Assembly: GCA_015066225.1 (NCBI GenBank) | Contig: SVOT01000001.1 | Location: 310,001 to 374,000 of the forward strand | DNA length: 64,000 nucleotides | Source: Oscillospiraceae bacterium | GTDB lineage: Bacteria; Bacillota; Clostridia; Oscillospirales; Acutalibacteraceae | Reading direction: 5' to 3' | Shown: piece by piece, positions 43,842-53,303 of the stretch | Numbering within the stretch: the first letter of the stretch is position 1 | Layout of the letters: each line of letters opens with the position of its first letter | Made by a program: the position numbers and the translations under genes | Notes under the pieces: model-generated | The model's input: only the letters and a program-made list of their open reading frames with translations | Database searches by the model: none | Told to the model about the DNA's origin: nothing

Positions 43842-46046
43842 ATGAAAAAGAAAATCAATAAAAAGAAAATCAAGAAGGTTTCCTTGATTTCACTTTCGGT
43901 AATACTCGTTTTATCAATTATTGCGGGTATCGCCGCCTTTATTGCTAATATGCCTGACACAAGAACGCCGGCATTCTCTGAAGCAGCTGAAAAGCCCGAA
44001 AAGAAAGCCTTTGACGAGGGCGAATACAAGCCCGGTAAATATGATTTAATCGTATCTGTCAATGGTGACGACAGCAACGACGGAACTATTGAAAAGCCTT
44101 TAAAAACTCTGAAGGGTGCAAAAGAAAAGCTCAAAGCAATGAGCGTTGAGAAAACAGAAAGCATAACAGTTTGGTTCAGAGAAGGAACTTACACCTTCTA
44201 TGACACCGTTGCCTTTGACGAAAACGACAGGGGCAATGTGCTCTACCGCTCATACCCCGGCGAAGATGTTAATTTTTCAGGCTCAAAGGAAATTGGCGGC
44301 AACTGGAAAACAACAAAAATCAACGGTGTAGATGCTTTTGTCACCGATATGCCCGTTAAGAGCGATGACGATTACTTTCGTTCGCTTTTTAAGGACGGTA
44401 AAAGGCTTTCACGTCCAACTTACCCCAAGGCAGATGTTTTAAAGGTTGCAGCTGAACCAAATCCAGATGAGAAATTTGATTCCGAGTGGGACCCGAATTT
44501 CTTTGTTCACTCACCTGTTTTTTATGCTCACCCCGAGGATTTGCTTGATTTTACAAACCAAACAGATATTGATGTCAAGCTTATGCATTTTTGGTGCGAG
44601 GATTTATTGCCGGTGCATTCCATTGACAAGGCTAACGGTAAAATCACCACAACCAAGCCCACCGCGATGAAATCAAGAGTTGATGACAACTATATTTTAG
44701 AAAATGTCAAAGAGGCTCTTTCTCTTCCCGGTGAATGGTATCTTGATCGCAACGAAGGCAAGCTCTATTACATACCTGATGATGGCGACACACCCGAAAA
44801 CACCGTTGTTTATGCCGGTTCAAACGAGCAATTCTTCACAATAAACAATGCACACAATATATCATTTCAAGGTATTGATTTTGAAAATACAGACTGGAAT
44901 CATATTAATGGCACCCACACAGGCAACCCCTTTGAAGAATCTCACCCGTTGTATAAAATAATCAAATATGGTGCCGAACATCCCCAGGCAGCATTCGAGG
45001 TTCCAGCTTCAATTAACATTTCCGGTTCGAAGGGCATTAATTTCACAGATTGCAGCTTTGAAAACATATCTTATACAGCGGTTAAATTTGATAATGCTTC
45101 AAGTGACTGCAACATAACAAGCTGCTTTTTTAATGAAATAGGTGCAAATGCAATTTTCATACACGGTGAATTTGTTGTGCCCGCTTCCACCAAAAACATT
45201 AACGTAACCGATTGCCACATCGGCTACTACGGCAGAATTTTCAACAATGCTATCGGTATCCTGCTCACCCATGCTGTTGATTGTGACCTTACAAACAACG
45301 AAATACACGACGGTTGGTACACCGGTATTTCCGTTGGCTGGAACTGGGGCTACACAGATAACCCTACAAACAACATCAACATCAGCAACAACCTTATTTA
45401 TAACATCGGCAACGGTTGGCTCTCGGATATGGGTGGCATTTACACATTGGGTATTCAGCCCGACACCGTTATTTCAGGCAACATCATCCACAATGTAGGC
45501 TGTGATGAGGGTAGCTACGGCTACGGCGGTTGGGGTATTTACCTTGACGAGGGCTCATCGGGAATCCTTGTTGAGAAAAACCTTGTTTATGATTGCTCCT
45601 CACAGACATTCCACCAACACTACGGCAAGGACAATATGATTAAAAACAATATCTTTGCTTTCGGTGGCGAGGGTCAGTTCAGAATAACACGAAGAGAGGA
45701 CCACAACTCACTTTTCCTTTATAACAATATATTAGTCGGTGACGATACGCCAATGTATTGGGAAACCACAGCTATGAACTGGTTCAAGGACGACAACAAC
45801 CTTTATTGGGACTATAACACCAAGGGTAAAACAGTTTATTCGGGTAGTTCAACAAACCTTTTTAACAGCGAAAATATTTTAGCTATGTACGGCAAAGGCT
45901 ACTATAACAACGCTGTTCTTGCAGACCCGCTTTTCAAGGATGTAAATGCACGTGATTTCACCCTGGCAGAAAACTCCCCCGCTTTTGATTCAGGCTTTGA
46001 AGCCTGGGAATATAACGCCGGAACAATAACAGATTTCAGCAAATAA
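43842..46046 (+). CDS. Membrane-anchored right-handed beta-helix protein, possible glycan-active enzyme
   Basis: 734 residues. A very basic N-terminus, one membrane helix (about 15-36), a linker, then the motif VSVNGDDSNDGTIEKPLKTL common at the start of beta-helix enzymes. Recurrent Asn-rich coils follow (INISGSKGINFTDCSFENI, NNINISNNLIYNIGNG). The LPGEWYLDRNEGKLYYIP segment (near 292) recalls GH141-like and related glycoside hydrolases, but I cannot assign a family or catalytic residues with confidence. The orientation puts the helix outside the membrane, perhaps acting on plant or host glycans. No transporter genes accompany it. Confidence 0.75.
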   Translation: MKKKINKKKIKKVSLISLSVILVLSIIAGIAAFIANMPDTRTPAFSEAAEKPEKKAFDEGEYKPGKYDLIVSVNGDDSNDGTIEKPLKTLKGAKEKLKAMSVEKTESITVWFREGTYTFYDTVAFDENDRGNVLYRSYPGEDVNFSGSKEIGGNWKTTKINGVDAFVTDMPVKSDDDYFRSLFKDGKRLSRPTYPKADVLKVAAEPNPDEKFDSEWDPNFFVHSPVFYAHPEDLLDFTNQTDIDVKLMHFWCEDLLPVHSIDKANGKITTTKPTAMKSRVDDNYILENVKEALSLPGEWYLDRNEGKLYYIPDDGDTPENTVVYAGSNEQFFTINNAHNISFQGIDFENTDWNHINGTHTGNPFEESHPLYKIIKYGAEHPQAAFEVPASINISGSKGINFTDCSFENISYTAVKFDNASSDCNITSCFFNEIGANAIFIHGEFVVPASTKNINVTDCHIGYYGRIFNNAIGILLTHAVDCDLTNNEIHDGWYTGISVGWNWGYTDNPTNNINISNNLIYNIGNGWLSDMGGIYTLGIQPDTVISGNIIHNVGCDEGSYGYGGWGIYLDEGSSGILVEKNLVYDCSSQTFHQHYGKDNMIKNNIFAFGGEGQFRITRREDHNSLFLYNNILVGDDTPMYWETTAMNWFKDDNNLYWDYNTKGKTVYSGSSTNLFNSENILAMYGKGYYNNAVLADPLFKDVNARDFTLAENSPAFDSGFEAWEYNAGTITDFSK

Positions 46047-46052
46047 CATATA

Positions 46053-46088
46053 AAAAACTCAGCAGCCATCACGGTTGCTGAGCTTTTT
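46053..46088. terminator. Bidirectional terminator between the beta-helix gene and spoVM
   Basis: CTCAGCAGCC (46058-46067), loop ATCAC, GGTTGCTGAG (46073-46082), flanked by A-run and T-run, so it works for both convergent units. Confidence 0.9.
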
Positions 46089-46097
46089 ATGTATTTT

Positions 46098-46172
46098 TTA
46101 ATCCTTTATACCAAAAACGAGCTTGAGAATTCCTCTCAAAACCTTGGGACTGCGGTAAACAACAACTTTCAT
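46098..46172 (-). CDS. spoVM: Stage V sporulation protein SpoVM (24 residues)
   Basis: A 25-codon frame (ATG 46172 to TAA 46098), too short for normal gene calling. It reads MKVVVYRSPK, then VLRGILKLVFGIKD. The Bacillus peptide is 26 residues with the same spacing of Pro-Lys, Gly-Ile, Gly and terminal Lys-Asp. SpoVM is an amphipathic helix that recognises the convex forespore membrane and recruits the coat ATPase SpoIVA. AAGGAG lies nine bases before the ATG. The position after rsgA matches the Bacillus prpC-prkC-rsgA-rpe-thiN-spoVM order. It has a sporulation-type promoter overlapping the rsgA stop codon. Confidence 0.9.
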   Translation of the reverse strand: MKVVVYRSPKVLRGILKLVFGIKD

Positions 46173-46199
46173 AAATCACCACTCCTTTTCGTTTACTAT

Positions 46200-46231
46200 A
46201 TAATATGAGTAGTGACAAAAAGTGTTACAAC
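46200..46231 (-). promoter_or_regulatory. Sporulation-type (mother-cell sigma) promoter of spoVM
   Basis: Minus strand GTTGTAAC (46231-46224), 14 bases, CTCATATTAT (46209-46200). The -35 block covers the end of rsgA including its stop codon. It is identical in both blocks and spacing to the site before the cysteine-rich protein. SpoVM is sigma-E dependent in Bacillus, which supports a mother-cell assignment. Confidence 0.65.
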
Positions 46232-47112
46232 TGCCAATCCTTTAAATCTTTCACGTCATTATACATTGAAACATAGCTGTTATGACGTGATTGGTGGATT
46301 GCTCCGTTTTTCAAGGCTTCAATGATAAGACAGCCCTTTTCGACAGTGTGCGAACAGCTTGAAAACTTGCAATTCCCCAGATATTCACTGAATTCGGGAA
46401 AGCAAAATGGCAGATTTTCTTTTACGATTATCTCGCTTGTTTGCTCAATATCGAGAGAGGAAAATCCCGGAGTGTCTGCAACAAGGCCATCGCCAACGTG
46501 GTAAAGTGTAACGTCCCTTGTGGTGTGTCGTCCACGCCCGAGCTTATCGCTGACTTCGCCCGTTTGCAAAGCAAATCTTTCATCGATGCAGTTCAGAAGC
46601 GAGGATTTGCCAACGCCCGTGTTACCTGTAAACACGGTAATACCGGAGCCCAGCATTGCCTTGACTTTTTCAACGCCCTCGCCTGTTTTACAGCAAACCG
46701 AAGCACAAGGTATGCCTGCCTTTTTATAAATCTCCTCAAGCTCAGTTGTTTCGCCCAAATCACTTTTTGAAAAAACAACGCAGGGCTTGATGCCTTTATC
46801 AACTGCAATAGCCGTTAATTTGTCAATAATCAAAAGACTCGGCACAGGCTCCTTCACAGAGGAAACAATGACAAGTGTGTCGATATTTGCAACAGGCGGT
46901 CTCATAAGATGATTTTTCCGTTCAAAGATTTCATCAATAGTGTTCTCTTTATCTTCACGGACCGTTATTCTGACTTTATCACCCGCAAGAGGTGTAACTT
47001 TTTTCTTTCTGAAGGCACCTCTTGCCTTGCATTCATAGACCTCACCGGCGGCTTCTACATAGTAAAAACCGCCGATGCCTTTAATTATAATACCATCTAA
47101 AATCTTTTCCAT
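46225..47112 (-). CDS. rsgA: Ribosome small-subunit-dependent GTPase RsgA
   Basis: Circularly permuted GTPase that acts in 30S maturation. 295 residues: N-terminal OB domain (about 1-65), G4 FSKSDL before G1 GNTGVGKSSLLN (near 165) and G3 DTPGFSSL, then a C-terminal zinc site with CKFSSCSHTVEKGC. Six bases after prkC, the normal order, and PrkC is known to phosphorylate this GTPase in Bacillus. Confidence 0.95.
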   Translation of the reverse strand: MEKILDGIIIKGIGGFYYVEAAGEVYECKARGAFRKKKVTPLAGDKVRITVREDKENTIDEIFERKNHLMRPPVANIDTLVIVSSVKEPVPSLLIIDKLTAIAVDKGIKPCVVFSKSDLGETTELEEIYKKAGIPCASVCCKTGEGVEKVKAMLGSGITVFTGNTGVGKSSLLNCIDERFALQTGEVSDKLGRGRHTTRDVTLYHVGDGLVADTPGFSSLDIEQTSEIIVKENLPFCFPEFSEYLGNCKFSSCSHTVEKGCLIIEALKNGAIHQSRHNSYVSMYNDVKDLKDWQL

Positions 47113-47118
47113 TGAAGA

Positions 47119-49404
47119 TTATTGTTCCTCCGGTATTTCTTCCGGGTCGGTAGTTGGCTCCGGAGAAGGTTCAACCACAACCTCTGTTTTTGAAACAGTT
47201 AAAACGATTGCTGCAGTTTTATCAAGATGTGGCGCCGTTGAATAATCGGGCGACTGTTTGATAACCGTGCCCTCAGCCTGGTAGCTTTCTTCATAAACCA
47301 CCGTAACGTTATTGTAACCTGCCGCATTGAGCTTATTAACAGCTTCTGTTTCACTAAGACCTACAACATTTTCATAGAAAGCCACGTCATTTGTCGCTTC
47401 CTTATTAACCTTAACGGGACTTCTTGTGAAATCAACGTTAGCGTCATAGAACACAGCATCGTTAAGATAAACCTTGAGCTCGGAATCGGGCTGGTCACCA
47501 CTGACTGAAACTGTGTAGATGTTATTGGAAACTGTGCTGATTGTTTCAGCTTTAACAGTTTCGCCGTCAAGAACAACCTTTATGCTTAAACTGTTTTGAC
47601 GTGGAAGTGTGAGCTGCTTTTGATACGTGAGGCAACCGGAGCTGACTGTAAGGGTAACTGTATCACCCTCTTTTACAGGTGAACCGTCTGCAGGAGACTG
47701 ACTGATAACGTAGTCTTTGGTTACTGTGCTGTCAATAACCTCTGTTTTTGAAAGAAGTAAACCGTTTTTACTGAGAATTTCTTTTACATCTTCAAGCGAT
47801 TTACCCTCTAGCTTGGGCATTTTAAAGAGTTTACCTGAGTTTGTATCAGCGGCATAATAAACGGTAACGTGTGCATTTGCCAATACGGTTGAATTAGCCG
47901 CAGGTTCAGTTCTTATAACCTGCCCCGCAGGAACACCATCATCCTCAACAGGCATAACAGATGCACTGAAGCCCATAGTGATAAGGGTGTCATAAGCCTG
48001 TTTATAGTTCATTCCCGAGAAGTCGGGAACAACCTGCCCCTCGCCCGCTTTAACTATGAACAAACGAATTGTGGAGCCCTTGGGGATTTCTGTTCCCGCT
48101 TTGGGGTCCTGGTCATAAACGCAACCCTCTTCACCGTCGGAGGACGTTGCATAATAAACCTCAAAATTATAATTTTCTTCATATTCGGGGTTTGTTAGAA
48201 TCTGAGTTTCGTAGTTAAGACCAATAAATCTGTCGGTTTCAATTTTACCGCCGAAGCTGATTTTTCCGTCGCCTGCCATTATGATGATAAGAGCAATAAC
48301 AAAAAGAATAATAGCCACACAAACGCCACCGATTATAGCAACTGTTTTTGTGTTGAATTTTTTTGTTGAAACATCCTGAATAACAGACTCGTTGTTTATT
48401 TCAGAAGCATCAATAATTCTTACAGGCTGCGGAACAACGCCTCTGCCGCCACCGATAGGCGGTGCGATTTTAACATCGTCATCGGTTGCAACGGGCTTTG
48501 TCCTTTCCTGTATTTTGCCGATATATCTTGTGGGCTCTTTATCGACAAAATACGTCTGGTAATCAAATTTAATATTGGGATTTCTTTTGAATTCTTCTAA
48601 ATCAAGAAGCATCTCAGCTGCTGTCTGATAACGGTCACGAACATTTTTCTGCATAGCCTTCATAGTTATCTGCTCGAAGCCTACGGGAATTTTTTCGTTA
48701 ATTGTTCTCGGCAATTCGGGCTCATTATTAATCTGCATCAAAGCAACCGAAACGGGTGTATCAGAATCAAAGGGAAGCTTGCCGGTAAGCATCTCATAAA
48801 GAGCAACGCCTACAGAATAAATATCTGCTTTTTCATCGGTCAACTCACCTTTTGCCTGTTCGGGACTCATATAATGAACAGAGCCGAGTGCCTTTTCGGT
48901 AACAGTTCTTGTTTCGCTGTGGCTGAAACGTGCAATACCGAAATCGGCAACCTTTATTGTTCCGTTTTCAAGGAGCATAATATTCTGAGGCTTGACGTCA
49001 CGGTGAACAATACCCTTGTCATGTGCGTGCTGTAACGCACGGAGAATCTGAATAATGAAGAACAACGCTTCGTTCCAATCAATAACACCGCGTTTTTCTA
49101 TGTATTCCTTGAGAGTAATTCCTTCAATATACTCCATAACGATATATTGCAACCTGTCACCGAAGCTAACATCAAAAACCTTGACTATGTTCGGGTGTGA
49201 CAAAACCGCAATAGCCTTTGATTCGTTTTTGAATCTGCGGCGAAATTCTTCATTTGCAAGAAATTCGTCCTTCAAAACCTTAACCGCAACAATTCTGTCA
49301 TCTATATTATCATAGGCTTTATAAACTACCGCCATACCGCCGACGCCGATAATATCCTGTATTTCGTATCTGCCGTCAAGACGCTTTCCTACGTAATTTT
49401 CCAT
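47119..49404 (-). CDS. prkC: Serine/threonine protein kinase with PASTA repeats
   Basis: 761 residues. An N-terminal Hanks kinase (about 10-275) with GVGGMAVVYKA, VAVKVL, HRDVKPQNIM, DFGIAR and SPEQAKG. Then a juxtamembrane linker, a membrane helix (about 357-380) and an external part with four PASTA units (about 393-455, 457-520, 523-590 and 672-740). A beta-rich non-PASTA domain lies between units three and four (about 591-670). The tail is Pro/Glu-rich. PrkC senses muropeptides and controls wall homeostasis and spore germination. It lies three bases after its phosphatase prpC. Confidence 0.94.
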   Translation of the reverse strand: MENYVGKRLDGRYEIQDIIGVGGMAVVYKAYDNIDDRIVAVKVLKDEFLANEEFRRRFKNESKAIAVLSHPNIVKVFDVSFGDRLQYIVMEYIEGITLKEYIEKRGVIDWNEALFFIIQILRALQHAHDKGIVHRDVKPQNIMLLENGTIKVADFGIARFSHSETRTVTEKALGSVHYMSPEQAKGELTDEKADIYSVGVALYEMLTGKLPFDSDTPVSVALMQINNEPELPRTINEKIPVGFEQITMKAMQKNVRDRYQTAAEMLLDLEEFKRNPNIKFDYQTYFVDKEPTRYIGKIQERTKPVATDDDVKIAPPIGGGRGVVPQPVRIIDASEINNESVIQDVSTKKFNTKTVAIIGGVCVAIILFVIALIIIMAGDGKISFGGKIETDRFIGLNYETQILTNPEYEENYNFEVYYATSSDGEEGCVYDQDPKAGTEIPKGSTIRLFIVKAGEGQVVPDFSGMNYKQAYDTLITMGFSASVMPVEDDGVPAGQVIRTEPAANSTVLANAHVTVYYAADTNSGKLFKMPKLEGKSLEDVKEILSKNGLLLSKTEVIDSTVTKDYVISQSPADGSPVKEGDTVTLTVSSGCLTYQKQLTLPRQNSLSIKVVLDGETVKAETISTVSNNIYTVSVSGDQPDSELKVYLNDAVFYDANVDFTRSPVKVNKEATNDVAFYENVVGLSETEAVNKLNAAGYNNVTVVYEESYQAEGTVIKQSPDYSTAPHLDKTAAIVLTVSKTEVVVEPSPEPTTDPEEIPEEQ

Positions 49405-49407
49405 AAC

Positions 49408-50148
49408 TTACTCTCCTTTGCTTGCATCAACCAGAACAGCCGTTATATTATCACGCCCGCCCGCCAAATTTGCAATTTCTACAAGTTTTTCAGCTGAGTT
49501 CTGAACATCTGATTTAATAACCGCAAAAATATCCTCATCATCAACATAGCCGTTAAGACCGTCTGAGCAGATAAGAAGAACCTTACCGTCAATAGAAACA
49601 GCTGTAAAATCAGCTTCTACTCTATGCTCGATTCCAACGGCTCTTGTTATTATGTTTCTGTCGGGATGAGTTTTTGCCATTTCTTCGGTTATTCTGCCGT
49701 TGTCAATATAAAACTGAACAAGTGAATGGTCTTTTGTTACGGGATAAAATTTATCGTTTTCTATATCGGCAACATAAGCTCTGCTGTCACCAACGTGAGC
49801 TATAACGGCTGTTGTGCCAAGAATGATTGTTGCAACAACCGTTGTGCCCATTCCTTTGAGAGAAATGTCACCCGTTGCTTTATCAAAAACAGCCGTGTTT
49901 GCCTTTTCAACAGCATTACGCAAAAGAATTTTTACGTCGCTGACAGTCATATCACCGTTAAAGCCATTCTTCAGTTCTCTTGAAACCTCATTAACACAAA
50001 TCGAGCTTGCTACCTGACCACCGGAAACACCGCCCATACCGTCACAAACAACAGCCCAGGCATTGCCGTCGGGAAAAACGCCGCAATCGTATGCATCCTG
50101 GTTATTTTCCCTCATTTTACCAATGTCGGTTTTTGAAAATATCCTCAT
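49408..50148 (-). CDS. prpC: PP2C-type protein phosphatase
   Basis: 246 residues. The PP2C metal motifs are all present: RENNQDA near the N-terminus, VCDGMGGVSGG (about 35-45), AHVGDSRAY, DGLNGYVDDE and GGRDNITAVLV. It dephosphorylates PrkC and its substrates. Positioned between rlmN (11 bases) and prkC (3 bases). Confidence 0.95.
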   Translation of the reverse strand: MRIFSKTDIGKMRENNQDAYDCGVFPDGNAWAVVCDGMGGVSGGQVASSICVNEVSRELKNGFNGDMTVSDVKILLRNAVEKANTAVFDKATGDISLKGMGTTVVATIILGTTAVIAHVGDSRAYVADIENDKFYPVTKDHSLVQFYIDNGRITEEMAKTHPDRNIITRAVGIEHRVEADFTAVSIDGKVLLICSDGLNGYVDDEDIFAVIKSDVQNSAEKLVEIANLAGGRDNITAVLVDASKGE

Positions 50149-50159
50149 AACAAATCACC

Positions 50160-51209
50160 TCACTTTCCGAGATTGTCTTCTTTGATTTTTTCGCGTCTGA
50201 GCTGACCGCAGGACGCATTTATATCGGAGCCCAGGGTTCGTCTTACAGTGACGGTGTGCCCCGCTTTTTCGAGAATAGCCTTGAACTTCTCAATATCTGT
50301 ATCATTACTTCTTTTATGCCCTTTTTCGGGAACCTCATTTGCAGGAATAAGGTTAACGTGACATAAAATGCCTTTCAGCTTCCCTGCAAGCTCGGCGGCA
50401 CATTCCGCAGAGTCGTTAACACCCTGCATCATCGCATACTCGAATGAAATTCTTCGGGAAGTAACATCTGCATACCTTCTGCAGGCACCGAGAAGCTCTG
50501 AAACGCTCCACTTATTGTTCACAGGCATTATTTTTGAACGGATTTCGTCATTTGGAGCGTGCAACGAAACCGACAAAGTAAGCTGAAGCCTTCTGTCAAG
50601 CAAATCATAAATACGTGGAACAATACCGCTTGTTGAAAGGGAAATATGCCTCATCCCGATGTTAAGACCGCGTTCATCGCTGACAAGCTCAAGAAACTTC
50701 ATAACGTTGTCAAAGTTATCAAGCGGCTCACCCATACCCATTAAAACTATGCGTGAAATACGAACACCTAAATCCCTTTGAGCGGCATAGATCTGCCCGA
50801 GTATTTCTGAGGGGGCTAACTGTCTTTTAAAGCCACCGATACCCGAGGCACAGAAAGCACAACCCATTTTGCAACCGACCTGGGTGGAAACGCAGATTGT
50901 GTGGCCGTATTTATAATCCATAACTACACATTCAAGGTATTCACCATCGGGCAAAACGAACAGGTATTTAACAGTATTATCATAACTTGAAACAAGCTTT
51001 TTTTCAATAGAACAGCCAAATATGACAAAATTGTCATTAAGTTTTTCAATGAGCTCTTTTGAAATATTTGTCATTTCTTCAAAGGAAGAAACCAATTTTT
51101 TATGGAGCCAATCATATATCTGCTTCGCTCTGAATGCGGGAAGCCCCATACTTTTCAGTTCTGAAGAAAGCTCATCAAAACTCATTGATACTATATCTTT
51201 TTTCTCCAT
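50160..51209 (-). CDS. rlmN: Dual-specificity RNA methyltransferase RlmN
   Basis: Radical SAM enzyme forming 2-methyladenosine at 23S A2503 and tRNA A37. 349 residues with CX3CX2C in CKMGCAFCASG (near 115), GMGEPLDNFDN, and the C-terminal methylcysteine loop INASCGQLRRE. Normal length. Six bases after rsmB. Confidence 0.96.
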   Translation of the reverse strand: MEKKDIVSMSFDELSSELKSMGLPAFRAKQIYDWLHKKLVSSFEEMTNISKELIEKLNDNFVIFGCSIEKKLVSSYDNTVKYLFVLPDGEYLECVVMDYKYGHTICVSTQVGCKMGCAFCASGIGGFKRQLAPSEILGQIYAAQRDLGVRISRIVLMGMGEPLDNFDNVMKFLELVSDERGLNIGMRHISLSTSGIVPRIYDLLDRRLQLTLSVSLHAPNDEIRSKIMPVNNKWSVSELLGACRRYADVTSRRISFEYAMMQGVNDSAECAAELAGKLKGILCHVNLIPANEVPEKGHKRSNDTDIEKFKAILEKAGHTVTVRRTLGSDINASCGQLRREKIKEDNLGK

Positions 51210-51215
51210 ATTACC

Positions 51216-52532
51216 TTACTTTCTTATAAATGCCGCAACAAAAAAGCCATCACAACCATTAGTATGCGGAAACAACGTTAAATAGTCGCCTTCATCAACA
51301 GTCCGTTTAACATCAGGCAAAACCTTTACCGAAACAAAATCGGTATTTTCTTTTAAAAACCAATCACAGATTTTTCTGTTTTCGTTGGGGTTAACCGAGC
51401 ATGTTGAATAAACCAGCCTTCCGCCCGGTTTAACGTATCGAGATGCGGTTGAGAGGATTTGCTTCTGAACAGGCAAAAGTGTTTTTGTGTCGTCTAGTTT
51501 TTTATATTTTATTTCAGGCTTTTTACCAATTATGCCAAGCCCCGAACAAGGAACGTCGCAAAGAACTGCATCGACCCCTGTAAAATCCTCGTTAAATACC
51601 GTAGCATCATTGACGGTGGGTTTAACACAATCAAGACCAAGCCTTTGTGCACCTTCCTCAATAAGGCGTGTTCGCGAAGGGTAAATATCACAAGAGTACA
51701 AAATGCCGTTGTTATTCATATATTGTGCGGCAGTAAAAGTCTTTCCGCCGGGTGCGGCGCAGATATCAACTGCCCTGCACCCCTCTTTGAGCTCAAGGGC
51801 TTTAACACACAATTGTGATGAAATATCTTCAACGTGGAATAACCCCTCTTTAAAGCAATCAAGGTTATACACCGCAACGTCGGAAGATATATAAAGAGCG
51901 TTTTCGAGATAGGTTTCATTTACCTCAACACCCTCATCCATAAGAAGCTTTTTTAAATCCTCTTGATTTGTTTTTACAGTATTTACACGGATTGTAATTT
52001 TTTTCGGCTCCAGTGATGCTTCAAGAAAAGCCTCTGTATTGTGAGCCCCGTAATGATATGTAAAAAACGAAACAAGCTCCTCGGGAACAGAATATTTCAC
52101 TGAAGCTTTCTGAACGTCATTGAGAGATTCATCAATAACAAAGCCTTTATCTGAAACCTTGCGCAGAACTGCGTTAACAAGCCCTGCGGCATAACCGCTT
52201 TTATTATTTTTTGCAAGCCTTACGCTTTCGTTAACTGCGGCGCTCGGGGGAACCTTATCCATAAAAATCAACTGATAGGCGCCCATTCTGAGAATTGTAA
52301 GAACGTCTTTTTTCACCTTGTTAATTGGGTTGGAAAGCTCTTTGGAAACAATATAATCAAGTGTTATTTTCCGCTCAATAACACCATAGACCAACCTTGA
52401 AATAAAAGCACAATCAGTGCTGTCGGGGTTATACACCTTAACAGCACTGTCAATAGCGAGGTTTGAATACGCATTTTCTTTTTCAATTTTCAAAAGAATT
52501 TCAAAGGCTATCTGCCTCGCCGATTTCGACAT
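51216..52532 (-). CDS. rsmB: 16S rRNA (cytosine-967-C5)-methyltransferase RsmB
   Basis: 438 residues: an N-terminal NusB-like domain (about 1-140), then a SAM methyltransferase with AVDICAAPGGKTFTAA and two catalytic cysteine motifs, DVPCSGLG and YSTCSVNPNEN. I start at ATG 52532, which overlaps the stop of the protease gene by one base (TGATG). Confidence 0.95.
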   Translation of the reverse strand: MSKSARQIAFEILLKIEKENAYSNLAIDSAVKVYNPDSTDCAFISRLVYGVIERKITLDYIVSKELSNPINKVKKDVLTILRMGAYQLIFMDKVPPSAAVNESVRLAKNNKSGYAAGLVNAVLRKVSDKGFVIDESLNDVQKASVKYSVPEELVSFFTYHYGAHNTEAFLEASLEPKKITIRVNTVKTNQEDLKKLLMDEGVEVNETYLENALYISSDVAVYNLDCFKEGLFHVEDISSQLCVKALELKEGCRAVDICAAPGGKTFTAAQYMNNNGILYSCDIYPSRTRLIEEGAQRLGLDCVKPTVNDATVFNEDFTGVDAVLCDVPCSGLGIIGKKPEIKYKKLDDTKTLLPVQKQILSTASRYVKPGGRLVYSTCSVNPNENRKICDWFLKENTDFVSVKVLPDVKRTVDEGDYLTLFPHTNGCDGFFVAAFIRK

Positions 52533-53227
52533 CAATCTCTTCTCCTGCCTGCTAAAAGAATTAAACGTAAAAGCTGTGCCATGCTAACCGCAAGGGCGGC
52601 AACATAGGTCATTGCAGCCATTTTCAAAACCTTAGCAGCACCATTTTTCTCTTCAAATGTGAGCAACCCATTAGATTCGATAACCTTCAATGCTCTTGAA
52701 CTTGCATTAAATTCAACAGGCAAGGTTGCAAACTGAAAAACAGTTGTAAAAGCAAAGAAGCCGATACCTATCCACACAAGAGGCTCAATGCTGGATACTA
52801 TGCCGATTATCAGAAGCGGAATTGAAAGCTTTGAACCAATATTACATACGGGTAAAATCATATTACGAAGTCTTATAGGAACATACTGCTCGGCGTGCTG
52901 GGCAGCGTGACCCGCTTCGTGGCAAGCAACACCAACAGCGGCAATAGACGAGCCGCCGTAAACGGCTGTTGAAAGTCTTATCACCTTTTGTGTCGGGTCA
53001 TAGTGGTCGCTGAGGTTACCTGCAATATGCTCAATACGCACATCTCTAATGCCATAATAATCAAGAACCATCTGAGCAGCCTGTGCACCTGTTATATGAC
53101 GCGCATTTCCGATGCCTGAGTATTTTGCATAGGTTGATTTGAGTCTTGAATGAATAATCAAGGACGCAATTATTACAGGCAAAACTAAAATAACATAGTA
53201 ATAATCAAAACCATAAAAGAATCTCAT
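52532..53227 (-). CDS. YugP-type zinc metallopeptidase
   Basis: 231-residue membrane protease. The N-terminal membrane helix is followed by the zinc motif ACHEAGHAAQH (HEXXH, near 107) and two to three more hydrophobic segments (about 120-165 and 205-225). GGAGG lies eight bases before the ATG. The family is widespread in Firmicutes with unclear substrates. A 76-base gap separates it from fmt, with no clear promoter. It interrupts the fmt-rsmB order of Bacillus. Confidence 0.87.
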   Translation of the reverse strand: MRFFYGFDYYYVILVLPVIIASLIIHSRLKSTYAKYSGIGNARHITGAQAAQMVLDYYGIRDVRIEHIAGNLSDHYDPTQKVIRLSTAVYGGSSIAAVGVACHEAGHAAQHAEQYVPIRLRNMILPVCNIGSKLSIPLLIIGIVSSIEPLVWIGIGFFAFTTVFQFATLPVEFNASSRALKVIESNGLLTFEEKNGAAKVLKMAAMTYVAALAVSMAQLLRLILLAGRRRD

Positions 53228-53303
53228 ATTATCATCCTCCGATATCAGTGTATCAGATAAAATTTAAATAGAATGGAATAACTTGTAAAAAAACTATTAA
53301 TAA

